A DNA stretch of 64,000 nucleotides from Streptomyces violaceoruber (GCA_000720805.1 JODI01000014.1:181003-245002); one strand, 5' to 3'. Positions 1 through 9,368 are shown, counted from the first letter of the stretch. Program-made: numbers and translations. Notes: a model not told the origin generated them from the letters alone.

Positions 1-60
1 GCCGGCCGACTGCGCTGACGCCCTTGTGCATCGGGCCGGGGCGGACGGGCCGCCCCCCCA

Positions 61-302
61 CGCGAGGAACCACCGCCCCGGCCCCCTGCACGTGAGGAAC
101 GACTGCCCCGGCCCCCGCGCGAGGAACCGCCGCCCCGGCCCCCCACACGAGGAACCATCGCCTCTGGCCCGCGCCCCCACGCAAGGGCCCCGGCTCTTTC
201 ACCCCTGCACGCGAGGAACCACCGCCCGAGCCGTATCCCCACGCAAGGGCCCCGGCCCTTTCACTCCTGCACGCGAGGAACCACCGCCCGAGCCGTACCC
301 CC
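61..302. repeat. Degenerate direct repeats upstream of first pectinesterase
   Basis: Positions 179-240 and 241-302 are two 62-bp copies that differ at three bases; both contain GCGAGGAACCACCGCCCGAG. Before them (61-178) about four shorter units of roughly 28-32 bp share GAGGAAC followed by a C-rich run. The array ends directly at the AAGGAG ribosome site (303-308) of the pectinesterase gene. No convincing gene is visible in 1-315; reading frames across it are low-complexity Pro/Arg sequence. Function is unknown; a structured or slippage-prone 5' leader is possible. Confidence 0.75.
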
Positions 303-315
303 AAGGAGCACCCGC

Positions 316-1455
316 ATGCCCTCGCCCCACCCTCAACTCCCCTTGTCGAGAAGGGGGTTTCTGCTCGCGAGCGCCGGTCTCGGTGTCGGTGCCGCGCTCG
401 CCGTCGGGTCCCCGGCGTCCGCCCTGGCCGCCGGCCGGCCGCGCCCCTTCGGCCGGTACGGGTCGCCCGCTGCCCGTCTCGGCCCGCAGACCCTCTACGT
501 CGACCCGCACGGCCACGGCGACTTCACCTCCGTCCAGGCCGCCGTGACGGCCGCGACCGGCAGCGGGTGGACGCTGGTCCTCGCCCCGGGCGTGTACCGG
601 GAGACGGTGGCCGTCGACGTCACCCGGACCGAGGCGACCTGGATCGGCGCCTCGGAGGACCCCCGGGACGTAGTGATCGTGTACGACAACGCGGCCGGCA
701 CCCCCAAGCCCGGCGGCGGCACCTACGGCACCACCGGATCGGCCACCACGACCGTGCAGGCCGCCGGCTTCACCGCCCGCTGGATCACCTTCGCCAACGA
801 CTGGCTGCGCGCCGACCACCCCGGCATCAGCGGCACCCAGGCCGTCGCCATCAAGGTCCAGGGCGACCGCTCGGCCTTCCACCACTGCCGCTTCCTCGGC
901 CACCAGGACACCCTGTACGCCGACTCGACGGCGCTCACCGCCTTCGCCCGCCAGTACTACTCCCACTGCTACGTCGAGGGCGACGTCGACTTCGTCTTCG
1001 GCCGGGCGACCGCCGTCTACGAGAACTGCCACTTCCGCACCCTGAACCGCACCGACCTGACCGCCGCCCCCTACGGCTTCGTCTTCGCGCCCTCGACGGC
1101 GGGCGCCAACCCGCGCGGCTACCTGGTCGTCCGGGGCCGGATCAGCAGCGAGGCACCCGACGGCTTCTACAAGCTCGCCCGCCCCTGGGTGCCCAGCTCC
1201 GACACCACCGCCCGCCCGATGCTGACCGTCCGCGACACCTGGATGGGCCCCGGCATCGACGCGACCGCGCCCTACACCAACATGTCGGACACCTTCCCGT
1301 GGCAGAACCAGCGGTTCGCCGAGTACCGCGACACCGGGCCGGGAGCACGGATCACGGTTCCGGAGAACCGCCCCCAACTCACGCCCGAACAGGCGAAGTC
1401 GGCGACCCGGGCGGCCTACCTGGGGGACTGGACTCCCTGGAAGGGGGCGCACTGA
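316..1455 (+). CDS. Secreted pectinesterase (carbohydrate esterase family 8)
   Basis: Predicted pectin methylesterase of 379 residues, removing methyl groups from homogalacturonan outside the cell. A Tat-type signal (SRRGFLLASA, residues 11-20) precedes an Ala-rich hydrophobic stretch. The CE8 right-handed beta-helix shows the family motifs in order: GHQDTL near 195-200 (oxyanion Gln, catalytic Asp), EGDVDFVFG near 211-219 (nucleophile Asp) and LARPW near 287-291 (substrate-binding Arg/Trp). Start chosen at ATG 316 because AAGGAG lies 7 bases upstream. It is the first gene of a tightly packed run: its stop is one base from the start of a second, paralogous pectinesterase. Confidence 0.93.
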   Translation: MPSPHPQLPLSRRGFLLASAGLGVGAALAVGSPASALAAGRPRPFGRYGSPAARLGPQTLYVDPHGHGDFTSVQAAVTAATGSGWTLVLAPGVYRETVAVDVTRTEATWIGASEDPRDVVIVYDNAAGTPKPGGGTYGTTGSATTTVQAAGFTARWITFANDWLRADHPGISGTQAVAIKVQGDRSAFHHCRFLGHQDTLYADSTALTAFARQYYSHCYVEGDVDFVFGRATAVYENCHFRTLNRTDLTAAPYGFVFAPSTAGANPRGYLVVRGRISSEAPDGFYKLARPWVPSSDTTARPMLTVRDTWMGPGIDATAPYTNMSDTFPWQNQRFAEYRDTGPGARITVPENRPQLTPEQAKSATRAAYLGDWTPWKGAH

Positions 1456-1456
1456 G

Positions 1457-2524
1457 ATGCGCAGGCGCACCCTCCTCGCGGGCATCACCGCCGGACTCGT
1501 GGCGACCGGTGCGGGCGCCGGCCCGGCTCTGGCCACCGGCGCGGCTCCCGCCACCAGCTCATCTCCCGCCACCGGCCGCCGTGTCCTGCACGTCCGCCCG
1601 GGCGACTCCGTGCAGGCGGCCGTGGACGCGGTGACCGGGCCGGGCTGGACGATCGTCGTGCACCCGGGGACATACCGAGAGGTCGTCGACGTCCCGCCCG
1701 CCACGGCCGAGTTGACCCTGCGCGGCGCCACCCGTGACCCGCGTGACGCCGTCATCGTCTACAACAACGCCAACGGCACCCAGAAGCCCGACGGTTCGGG
1801 AACGTACGGCACGGCCGGCTCGGCCACCTTCACCTCGGCGGCGCCCGGACTGACCGTCCGCGACCTCACCCTCGCCAACGACTGGCTGCGCGCCGACCAC
1901 CCCGAGATCACCGGAACCCAGGCGGTGGCCGCGTACACCTACGGCGACCGCACCCACTTCGAGAACGTGCGGCTGCTGGCCCACCAGGACACCCTCTTCG
2001 TCGAGACGACCGCGCTGGACGTCTTCGACCGGCAGTACTTCCACGGCTGCTACATCGAGGGGGACGTCGACTTCGTCTTCGGCCGGGCCACCGCCGTCTT
2101 CGAGGACTGCCACTTCCACACCCTGCGACGGGACGTGGCCTTCACGCCCAAGGGCATGGTCTTCGCCCCGTCCACGGCCCGCGCCAACCCGCACGGCATC
2201 CTCGCCCTCCGCTGCCGGATCACCTCCGGCGCCGAGGACGGGGCGTACAAGCTGGCCCGGCCGTGGGTGCCGACGTACGAGACGACCGCCTGGCCGTCCC
2301 TCGTCGTGCGCGAGACACGGATCGGGCCGGGGATCGACGCGGTGACGCCGTACACCAACATGCGGGAGGCGTATCCCTGGCAGACCATGCGGTTCAGGGA
2401 GTACCGCAACACCGGGCCCGGAGCCGCGATCACGGTCCCGGAGAACCGGCCGCAACTGACCGCCGCCGAAGCCGGGTCGCACACCAAGCGCACCTACCTG
2501 GGCGACTGGCGGCCCCATGCGTAA
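1457..2524 (+). CDS. Secreted pectinesterase, second tandem copy (CE8)
   Basis: A 355-residue paralogue of the preceding gene. It begins with a Tat-like signal (MRRRTLLAGI then a hydrophobic Ala/Gly run). AHQDTL (about 175-180), EGDVDFVFG (about 191-199) and LARPW (about 246-250) give the full CE8 catalytic set, so the copy looks active. Both paralogues share the blocks ANDWLRADHP and VFAPSTA. Its stop codon overlaps the start of the pectate lyase gene by 8 bp, suggesting translational coupling. The duplicates may differ in preference for methylation pattern or pH; that is inference. Confidence 0.92.
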   Translation: MRRRTLLAGITAGLVATGAGAGPALATGAAPATSSSPATGRRVLHVRPGDSVQAAVDAVTGPGWTIVVHPGTYREVVDVPPATAELTLRGATRDPRDAVIVYNNANGTQKPDGSGTYGTAGSATFTSAAPGLTVRDLTLANDWLRADHPEITGTQAVAAYTYGDRTHFENVRLLAHQDTLFVETTALDVFDRQYFHGCYIEGDVDFVFGRATAVFEDCHFHTLRRDVAFTPKGMVFAPSTARANPHGILALRCRITSGAEDGAYKLARPWVPTYETTAWPSLVVRETRIGPGIDAVTPYTNMREAYPWQTMRFREYRNTGPGAAITVPENRPQLTAAEAGSHTKRTYLGDWRPHA

Positions 2525-3818
2525 GGTCATCGCTCTCCTGGCGTGCGCCTGCCTGGGCCTGCTCCTCCCGGCTCCGGCCTCCGCCGCCGGGCGCGCCCCC
2601 GTCGGCTGGGCCGCCCCCGCCGAGCGCGCCCCCGTCGGCTGGGCCGCCACCGGCACCGGCACCACCGGAGGCGCCGGCGGCACGATCTGGACGGTGCACA
2701 CCCGCGCCGAACTGAAGGAGGCCCTGGCCAACGGGGGCGACCCCACCGCACCCAAGGTGATCCGGGTCGTCGGCGCGGTCAACGGCCATGAGGCGGACGA
2801 CGGTTCCCTGCTCGGCGAGCAGGACTACGCGCCCGGATACGACCTGGCCCGGTACCTGTCCTGTTTCGGCGAGGACGGCTCGACCTGGTCCGACACCCGC
2901 TACGACTACTGCAAGCAGCAGCGCGCCCTGCGCCAGACCGGGTCGAACAAGGAGAAGGCGCAGATCCAGCTGACGGTGCCGAGCAACACCACGCTCGTCG
3001 GCGTCGGCGGCGACGCCCGGCTCCTCGGGGTGTTCCTGACGGTCAACACCGGTACGAACATCATCGTCCGGAACCTCCGACTGGAGGCGCCCGTCGACCA
3101 CTTCACCAGCTGGTCCCCGGACGACGGCACCCAGGGCAGCTGGAACGCCCGCTTCGACGCGATGACCGTGATCACCGGGAAGAACATCTGGGTCGACCAC
3201 TGCACCTTCACCGACGGCCGCTTCCCGGACCGCGAGGCGCCCCTCGGCTTCCACGGGAAGCACGTCCAGCGGCACGACGGACTGCTGGACATCGAGGACG
3301 GCTCCGACTTCGTCACCGTCTCCGACAGCCGGTTCGCCGACCACGACAAGGCGCTCCTCATCGGCTCGGGGGACGGGCGCGGCGACCGCGACCGCGGGCA
3401 CCTCAAGGTGACCTTCGTCCGCAACCTCTTCACCGGCATCGTGCAGCGCGGCCCCCGGGTCCGCTTCGGACAGGTGCACGTCGTCAACAACGTCTACCGG
3501 GGGCGGGCCGCCGACACTCTCTACGCGCTCGGCGTCGGCGTGGAGTCGTCGATCTACTCCGAGCGCAACGTCTTCACCTATCCGAAGGGCTCCCCGTCCC
3601 TCGCGATCGCGGCCTACGGCGGTGCGCACGTCCGGGACACCGGCTCCTGGTTCAACGGCCGCCCCGCCCGCCTGAACGCCGTCGCCGGCGGACTCGGCCT
3701 GAGCACGGAGGTCGGCTGGGACCCCGCCGACGCCTACGCCTACCGGCCGCTCACGTCCCGGTCGGCGGTCGAGCACTACGTCCTCAGCCACGCCGGAACC
3801 GGGAGGCAGTATGACTGA
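2517..3818 (+). CDS. Secreted pectate lyase (polysaccharide lyase family 1)
   Basis: A 433-residue Ca-dependent lyase predicted to cleave de-esterified homogalacturonan by beta-elimination. An N-terminal Sec-type signal (ALLACACLGLLLPAPASAA) is followed by a short spacer containing the duplicated octapeptide RAPVGWAA. The PL1 parallel beta-helix shows NIWVDHCTF (WVDH motif), LLDIEDGSDFVTVS (Ca-binding strand) and QRGPRVRFG (catalytic RxPxxR-type motif). The start overlaps the pectinesterase stop and the stop overlaps the esterase start, each by 8 bp. De-esterification and cleavage would thus be made together. Confidence 0.93.
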   Translation: MRKVIALLACACLGLLLPAPASAAGRAPVGWAAPAERAPVGWAATGTGTTGGAGGTIWTVHTRAELKEALANGGDPTAPKVIRVVGAVNGHEADDGSLLGEQDYAPGYDLARYLSCFGEDGSTWSDTRYDYCKQQRALRQTGSNKEKAQIQLTVPSNTTLVGVGGDARLLGVFLTVNTGTNIIVRNLRLEAPVDHFTSWSPDDGTQGSWNARFDAMTVITGKNIWVDHCTFTDGRFPDREAPLGFHGKHVQRHDGLLDIEDGSDFVTVSDSRFADHDKALLIGSGDGRGDRDRGHLKVTFVRNLFTGIVQRGPRVRFGQVHVVNNVYRGRAADTLYALGVGVESSIYSERNVFTYPKGSPSLAIAAYGGAHVRDTGSWFNGRPARLNAVAGGLGLSTEVGWDPADAYAYRPLTSRSAVEHYVLSHAGTGRQYD

Positions 3819-5070
3819 GTTGGGCCGTCGGACCTTCGTCGCGTCAGCCGCGGCCGCCGCGTTCCTCACCGGCGCCGGGGGAAGCGCCGAAGCGGCGGGG
3901 ACCTCCGAGGCCGCGGGAGACTCCGGAACTGCGGGCATCTCCGAATCCGCAGGCATCTCCGGATCCGCAGGCATCTCCGGATCCGCAGGCACCTCCGACG
4001 CCGCAGACCTCGTGGGCGGCAACCTCCCCGACTTCCACCCGGCCCTGAAGGCCGAGCTGACCTTCCCCCTCGCCTGGGGCACCTCACCCGTCCGGGACTT
4101 CCGCGCCTGGCGCCGTGCCGCCCGTTCCACGGTCGAGGAGCACCTCCTCGTCGACCGGCAGCACGGGACGCCGCACGCGCCGCAGTTCACCGCGGGGCCC
4201 CAGGGCGAGGGATACACACGGCAGTTGGTGACCCTCTCCCTCACCCGCTACGAACGCGTCCGCGGGACCCTGCTCACCCCGGATGGCCCCGGCCCCTTCC
4301 CGGCCGTACTGCTCCTCCACGACCACGGGGCCAAGTTCGACATCGGCAAGGAGAAACTCGTCCGCCCCTGGTACGACGACACCCGGCTCGCCTCCGCGCA
4401 GGTCTGGGCGGACAAGTACTTCAGCGGACGTTTCGTCGGCGACGAACTCGCCCGGCGCGGCTACGTCGTCCTGTGCCTGGACGCGCCCGGCTGGGGCGAC
4501 CGCGGGCCCGTCACCTACGACCAGCAGCAGGCCCTCGCCTCCAACTTCTACAACCTGGGCTCCTCCCTCGCCGGTCTCATGGCCCGCGAGGACGCCCGCG
4601 CCGCCGGGTTCCTGGCCGGCCTCGACCGGGTGGACGCACGCCGGGTCGCCGCCGTCGGGTTCTCCATGGGCGCCTACCGCGCCTGGCAGACGGCCGCGCT
4701 GACCGACGACATCGCGGCGGCCGCCTCCGTCTGCTGGATGACCGGCCTGAAGGAAATGATGGTGCCCGGCAACAACACGCTGCGCGGGCAGTCGTCGTAC
4801 TACATGCTCCACCCCGGGCTCGCCCGGCACCTCGACATCCCCGACGTGGCGAGCATCGCCGCCCCCAGGCCGATGCTCTTCTTCAACGGCGCGCTGGACA
4901 CCCTCTTCCCCGCCGACGGCGTACGGACGGCCCACGACAAGCTGCGCGCCGTCTGGCGCTCGCGCCACGCCGAGGAGCGGTTGCACCTAAAGACCTGGCC
5001 CGACCTCGGCCACGTCTTCGTCGACCGCATGCAGGACGAGGTCTTCACCTGGCTGGACCGCGTCCTCTGA
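3811..5070 (+). CDS. Secreted alpha/beta-hydrolase, likely carbohydrate esterase
   Basis: A 419-residue exported hydrolase. A Tat signal (LGRRTFVASAAAAAFL) leads into a low-complexity linker of about 45 residues built from AGISGS-like hexapeptides, then a catalytic alpha/beta-hydrolase domain related to the dienelactone hydrolase/acetylxylan esterase group. The nucleophile elbow is GFSMGA; candidate acid and base are Asp in GALDTLFPADG and His in PDLGHVFVD. LLLHDHGAKFD is the oxyanion strand. It starts inside the end of the pectate lyase gene (8-bp overlap), so deacetylation of pectin or attached glycans is the natural guess, but the substrate cannot be read from sequence. Confidence 0.8.
   Translation: MTELGRRTFVASAAAAAFLTGAGGSAEAAGTSEAAGDSGTAGISESAGISGSAGISGSAGTSDAADLVGGNLPDFHPALKAELTFPLAWGTSPVRDFRAWRRAARSTVEEHLLVDRQHGTPHAPQFTAGPQGEGYTRQLVTLSLTRYERVRGTLLTPDGPGPFPAVLLLHDHGAKFDIGKEKLVRPWYDDTRLASAQVWADKYFSGRFVGDELARRGYVVLCLDAPGWGDRGPVTYDQQQALASNFYNLGSSLAGLMAREDARAAGFLAGLDRVDARRVAAVGFSMGAYRAWQTAALTDDIAAAASVCWMTGLKEMMVPGNNTLRGQSSYYMLHPGLARHLDIPDVASIAAPRPMLFFNGALDTLFPADGVRTAHDKLRAVWRSRHAEERLHLKTWPDLGHVFVDRMQDEVFTWLDRVL
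3931..4008 (+). repeat. 18-bp tandem repeats coding the esterase linker
   Basis: Within the esterase gene the DNA repeats GCAGGCATCTCCGGATCC-like 18-mers about four times, encoding (AGISGS)n. The copies are nearly identical at the DNA level, which implies recent expansion. The encoded peptide is Gly/Ser/Ala-rich and would act as a flexible spacer after the signal peptide. Confidence 0.75.
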
Positions 5071-5133
5071 CCCCCACAACACACCCCACAACACATCCCC
5101 ACAACACACCCCCACGACACACCCCCACGACGT
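5071..5133. repeat. CCCCACAACACAC-type repeats in PL9 leader
   Basis: The gap between the esterase stop and the next lyase holds about five degenerate copies of an 11-13 bp C/A-rich unit (CCCCACAACACAC and CCCCCACGACACAC variants), with almost no T or G. AAAGGA (5134-5139), 9 bases before ATG 5149, follows directly. A transcript through here would be unusually unstructured for this genome. Confidence 0.7.
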
Positions 5134-5148
5134 AAAGGACCGCACTCC

Positions 5149-6264
5149 ATGTCTCGTCGTACCGCTCTCACCACCCTCGGCACGGCCCTCGCCCTCGGCG
5201 CCGGCCTCGCGTTGCTCCCCACCCAGGCCCAGGCCGCGACCGTGGTCGTCAGCAACTCGACCGACCTGTCCAACGCCCTCAAGAACGCCACCGCCGGCAC
5301 CGTCATCCAGGTCCGGGGCGGCACCTACTACCCGACCGCCACGCTCCAGTCCACGGCCAACGGCACCTCCTCGGCGCCGATCACGCTCACCGCGTACGGC
5401 TCGGAGACCGTGAAGATCGACGGCTCGTCGCTGCCCGACGGCGACTGGATCTTCAAGCTGACCGCCGACTACTGGAACGTCTCCAACATCACCTTCCAGA
5501 ACTCCCCGGACAGCGCGGTCGTCTGCCAGTCCTGCACCGGAACGGTGTGGAACAACATCAAGACCATCAACGGCGGCGACTCCGGCTTCACGCTCACCGG
5601 GGACGGCACGGTCAACAACACCGTGAAGAACATCGACAGTTACGGCCACTACGACGCCGCCAACCACGGCGAGAACGCCGACGGCATCGCCGTGAAGTTC
5701 GGCTCCGGCACCGGCAACCTCATCACCGGGGCCCGCCTCTACAACAACTCGGACGACGGTCTGGACTTCTGGTCCTTCTCCTCGCCCGTCACCGTCGAGC
5801 ACACCTGGGCCATGGGCAACGGCAAGAACCGCTGGTCCGACTCGGCCTTCGCGGGCGACGGCAACGGCTACAAGCTGGGCGGCGACGGCGAGGTCGTCGC
5901 GCACGTCATCAACAACTCGGCGGCCTGGGACAACGCGGGCAACGGCTTCACCGAGAACTCCAACAAGGGCGCGATCGTCATCAACCGCACCACCGCCTAC
6001 GCCAACGCCAAGTGGGGCTACTACTTCGCCACCGGCGTGGCCAAGCTGGGCAAGAACCTCGCCGTGAGCAACGGCGGCGGCTCCGTCAGCAAGAACTCCT
6101 CGGTCGCCTCCTCCGGCAACAACTGGGACAGCGGCATCAGCACGCCCGCCTTCAAGTCGACGGACGCGAGCAGCACGTACAACGCCCGCAGTTCGAGCGG
6201 CACATTGCCCGCGACCACGTTCCTGACCACGGGCTCGACCACCATCGGCGCGACGATGAACTGA
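5149..6264 (+). CDS. Secreted right-handed beta-helix pectate lyase (PL9-like)
   Basis: A 371-residue exported protein with a signal peptide (MSRRTALTTLGTALALGAG, cleavage likely after AQA near residue 29). The rest is a parallel beta-helix with repeated Asn-rich turns. The segment ENADGIAVKFGSG (K183) matches the region carrying the catalytic Lys in family PL9, and nearby Asp residues (NNSDDGLDFW) fit Ca binding. The PL9 assignment is from these motifs and the neighbouring pectin genes. A second gene of the same type lies at 9570-10724, so the two lyases bracket the GH43 and phosphatase genes. Confidence 0.85.
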   Translation: MSRRTALTTLGTALALGAGLALLPTQAQAATVVVSNSTDLSNALKNATAGTVIQVRGGTYYPTATLQSTANGTSSAPITLTAYGSETVKIDGSSLPDGDWIFKLTADYWNVSNITFQNSPDSAVVCQSCTGTVWNNIKTINGGDSGFTLTGDGTVNNTVKNIDSYGHYDAANHGENADGIAVKFGSGTGNLITGARLYNNSDDGLDFWSFSSPVTVEHTWAMGNGKNRWSDSAFAGDGNGYKLGGDGEVVAHVINNSAAWDNAGNGFTENSNKGAIVINRTTAYANAKWGYYFATGVAKLGKNLAVSNGGGSVSKNSSVASSGNNWDSGISTPAFKSTDASSTYNARSSSGTLPATTFLTTGSTTIGATMN

Positions 6265-6373
6265 CGACGGACCGTCCCGCTCAGGGCGCTTGACCCGTTT
6301 TTTGCCTGTGAGAGAGGTATCGATCGGGCAACGGGTCTCGCGTCCACCGGGGTGACGCGCGTAGAAACCTGTC

Positions 6374-7171
6374 ATGCATAAGCCACTGCGTATCGCGGCC
6401 ATCGCCGCCGCCTGTGCCCTCGCCGGCGGTGCCCTCTACGGCGCCGGTGCGGCCACCGCCGGTCAGTCCACGGCGAACTCCACGCACGAGCCCTACAACA
6501 TCGGGCTCCTGGTGAAGGACATCGACACCTACTACGGCACCGCCGCCGACGCGAACGGCGTGTACCAGGCGTCCCCGGACAGCCCGTACGCCAAGGACCT
6601 CGCGCGGATCGACTCCGCCGCGAAGAAGTACATCGACCAGGCGGCCCGCAAGGCCCACCACAGGGGAGAGAAGCCCGCGGTCGTCTTCGACATCGACGAC
6701 ACGCTCCTGCTCAGCCTCGACTACGAGAAGCGCTACAACTACACGTACAACGCCACCACGTGGGCCGACTACGTCAACAGGGCCGACCGCCCGGGGGTCT
6801 TCGGCAGTGCCGAGCTGGTGAAGTACGCCGACGAGAAGGGCGTCGAGGTCTTCTACAACTCCGGCCTGAGCGAGGCGCAGCGCTCCGCCGCGGTCGAGAA
6901 CCTGAAGAAGATCGGCGCCGATGTGAACCTCGACGCCGACCACGTGTTCCTCAAGGACAAGGCCAACCCGCCGTCCTACCTGAGCGCCTGCGCCACCCCC
7001 GGCACCTGGACCTGCACGACCGTGCAGTACAAGGGCGGCACCCGCAAGCACATCGAGAAGGACCTCGGGTACGACATCGTCGCCAACTTCGGCGACCAGT
7101 ACTCCGACCTCGACGGCGGCTACGCCGACCGGGCGTACAAGCTGCCGAACCCGACGTACTTCGTCAGCTGA
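6374..7171 (+). CDS. Secreted HAD-type acid phosphatase (class B-like)
   Basis: A 265-residue protein with an N-terminal export signal (RIAAIAAACALAGGALYG) and the HAD nucleophile motif VVFDIDDTLL (about 103-112), where the first Asp forms the phospho-enzyme. The C-terminal NFGDQYSDLDGG supplies the acidic Mg-binding residues. This is the plant/bacterial acid phosphatase (subfamily IIIB) layout. No Shine-Dalgarno-like sequence is visible within 15 bases of ATG 6374. The stop overlaps the convergent GH43 gene by 8 bp. Its presence among pectin genes may reflect phosphate release from plant debris, which is inference. Confidence 0.85.
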   Translation: MHKPLRIAAIAAACALAGGALYGAGAATAGQSTANSTHEPYNIGLLVKDIDTYYGTAADANGVYQASPDSPYAKDLARIDSAAKKYIDQAARKAHHRGEKPAVVFDIDDTLLLSLDYEKRYNYTYNATTWADYVNRADRPGVFGSAELVKYADEKGVEVFYNSGLSEAQRSAAVENLKKIGADVNLDADHVFLKDKANPPSYLSACATPGTWTCTTVQYKGGTRKHIEKDLGYDIVANFGDQYSDLDGGYADRAYKLPNPTYFVS

Positions 7172-9368
7172 CCTTCCGTACGGGGCTGATCGACCCCAGC
7201 GTCGGCACCACCGGCTTGATCGTGCCGTCCGCCGCGAACTCCATGCGGTCGACGGTGGTTTCGCGGTGCATGCCGTCGCCGCCCGGCTTCCCGGGGCCGT
7301 TCAGGGCGAACCGGTGGTAGACGATGTACCAGTCGTCGGTGCCGGGGGTGTTCACCACCGAGTGGTGGCCGGTGCCGAGGATGCCGTACTCGGGACGCTT
7401 GGACAGGATCGTCCCCCGCTTGGTCCACGGGCCGAGCGGGGACGGTCCGGTCGCGTAGGCGACGTGGTAGTCCTCGCTGCGGGTGTCGTCCTCGGACCAC
7501 ATGAAGTAGTACGTGCCCTTGCGCTTGATCACGAAGGATCCCTCGCGGAAGTTGTCCGGGGTGATGTCCTCCACCTTCGAAGCGTCGTACGACGTCATGT
7601 CGTCGTTCAGCGGCACCACGTACCCATGCCCGTTGCCCCAGTAGAGATACGACGTCCCGTCGTCGTCCGTGAAGACCGCCGGGTCGATCATCTGGCCGCT
7701 GAGCGAACCGCCCTTCGCCACCAGGGGCTTGCCGAGCGCGTCCTTGAACGGGCCGGCGGGGGAGTCGGCCACGGCCACACCGATCTGCTGCTCGGCACAG
7801 AAGTAGAAGTAGTACTTGCCGTTCCGCTCGGCGATCGCCGGCGCCCACGCGTTCTTGTCGGCCCAGCTCACGTCCGGACCGAGGTCGAGGATGACGCCGT
7901 GGTCCTTCCAGTGGACGAGGTCCTTGGACGAGTACGCCTTGAACCGCGTACCGCTCCAGCCCTGGAAGCCGTCCGTCGTCGGATAGATCCAGTACTCGCC
8001 GTTCAGGTAGTGCACGTCGGGGTCGGCGTTGAGACCGGGCAGGACCGGACTCCGGGTCACCGTCGCCTCGACCGTCCAGGTGCGTTTCGTTCCGTCCGCG
8101 CCCGTCACGGTGTACGTCTGCGGCGTGCGGAAGTCCCGTCGGGTACCAGACCGGGGGCTGAGGGTCGCGCCCTCACCCACGTGGATCGTCGGAGCGAGAC
8201 CGCGCACATCCGCGCCGGGCTCCATCGGCAGCACGACCTTGGAGGCGGCGTCGGTGACGATCGCGTAGCCCTTCTGCCCCTTCGCCGTCGCGTCCATGAC
8301 CGAGGTGGGGGTGGCGGGATAGGCGGCCAGCAGCCGGTCGTACTCCTTCTGCGTCACCGGCAGGACGGTGCCGTGCCGGGGGCTGGCGGGCAGCTGGTAG
8401 TTCGTGGACGGGGTCCACTTGCCCGAGTCGAGGTCGGTGGTCTCGAAGGGGACGTAGCCGCGGCCGCCGTACTCGTCGATGAACAGGTACCACTTCTTCT
8501 CGGTGTTCGACTTGAACACCGTCGGGCCCTCGCCCCGCTCCATCGCGCCGCTGCCGATGCAGTCCGCGACGAAGTCGTACTTGGTCGACGTCAGGCTCGT
8601 CGACTTCTCCCCGGTGATGAACTTGGCGCAGGGCGAGCTGGAGGTGGGGTCCCGCTCGTCCTTGGTGTAGCGGTAGTAGGTGTCCTTGTACTTGACCACC
8701 GTCGAGTCGATGACCGAGTAGCCCGGGTCGTTCCAGACCTTCGGCGCACTGAAGGTGCGGAAGTCCTTGGTCGTGGCGTACATCATCTTGTTGTACGTCG
8801 ATCCCGTGTGGCCGGGGTCGTCGTCGGCGTACAGCTTCGACGCCCAGAAGACGACGTACTCACCGAGGGAGTCGTCCCAGTAGGCCTCCGGGGCCCAGGT
8901 GTTGCCCGCGCTGTCCGGGGAGACCTTCACCAGCCGCTGGTCGGTCCAGTGGACCAGGTCCGTCGACTCCCACACCATGATCGACTTGCTGCCGTGCCGC
9001 TGGACGTCGTCCCAGCTGCCGCTGCTGTTCTGGTACATGCGCAGGTCGGTCGCGATCAGATAGAACTTGTCGCCCTTGGGGGAGCGGATCACGAACGGGT
9101 CGCGCAGGCCCTTCTCCCCGATCGTGGACGTCAGAACCGGCTTGCCGGCGTTGAGCTCACGCCAGTGCAGCGGGTCGTTGCCGCGGCTGAGGGCGTAGCG
9201 GATCTGCTCGCCGTCGGCCGTGCCCTCGCCGGTGAAGTAGGCGAAGAGATACCCGGCGTACGGGGACTGCTTCACGGGTGGGGCTCCTGACTGGGCGGTG
9301 CTGGGGGGGATCGCGAGGGCGGAGAGCAGGAGGGCGAGACAGGCGAGGAGCGCGGCTCGTAGGCGCAT
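7164..9368 (-). CDS. Secreted two-module family 43 glycoside hydrolase
   Basis: A 734-residue exported enzyme (signal MRLRAALLACLALLLSALA). Residues about 37-345 form a GH43-like five-bladed propeller module and about 445-734 a second one, joined by an Ig-like segment (about 365-438, ending TYTVTGADGTKRTWTV). The C-terminal module keeps the GH43 acids: Asp in LNADPDVHY (about 450), Asp in MIDPAVF (about 561) and Glu in REGSFV (about 609). Expected activity is alpha-L-arabinofuranosidase, arabinanase or galactanase on pectin side chains; the exact bond is not predictable. It diverges from the second PL9 gene, sharing a 201-bp control region. Confidence 0.88.
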   Translation of the reverse strand: MRLRAALLACLALLLSALAIPPSTAQSGAPPVKQSPYAGYLFAYFTGEGTADGEQIRYALSRGNDPLHWRELNAGKPVLTSTIGEKGLRDPFVIRSPKGDKFYLIATDLRMYQNSSGSWDDVQRHGSKSIMVWESTDLVHWTDQRLVKVSPDSAGNTWAPEAYWDDSLGEYVVFWASKLYADDDPGHTGSTYNKMMYATTKDFRTFSAPKVWNDPGYSVIDSTVVKYKDTYYRYTKDERDPTSSSPCAKFITGEKSTSLTSTKYDFVADCIGSGAMERGEGPTVFKSNTEKKWYLFIDEYGGRGYVPFETTDLDSGKWTPSTNYQLPASPRHGTVLPVTQKEYDRLLAAYPATPTSVMDATAKGQKGYAIVTDAASKVVLPMEPGADVRGLAPTIHVGEGATLSPRSGTRRDFRTPQTYTVTGADGTKRTWTVEATVTRSPVLPGLNADPDVHYLNGEYWIYPTTDGFQGWSGTRFKAYSSKDLVHWKDHGVILDLGPDVSWADKNAWAPAIAERNGKYYFYFCAEQQIGVAVADSPAGPFKDALGKPLVAKGGSLSGQMIDPAVFTDDDGTSYLYWGNGHGYVVPLNDDMTSYDASKVEDITPDNFREGSFVIKRKGTYYFMWSEDDTRSEDYHVAYATGPSPLGPWTKRGTILSKRPEYGILGTGHHSVVNTPGTDDWYIVYHRFALNGPGKPGGDGMHRETTVDRMEFAADGTIKPVVPTLGSISPVRKVS

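Noticed and set aside
26..547. Long open frame over the upstream repeats
   Set aside because: Pro/Arg low-complexity translation of the repeats, no ribosome site, and it overlaps the real pectinesterase gene.
6290..6330. Promoter for the acid phosphatase (TTGACC...)
   Set aside because: No acceptable -10 at 16-18 bp; the GTTTTTTG run gives no clear terminator stem either.
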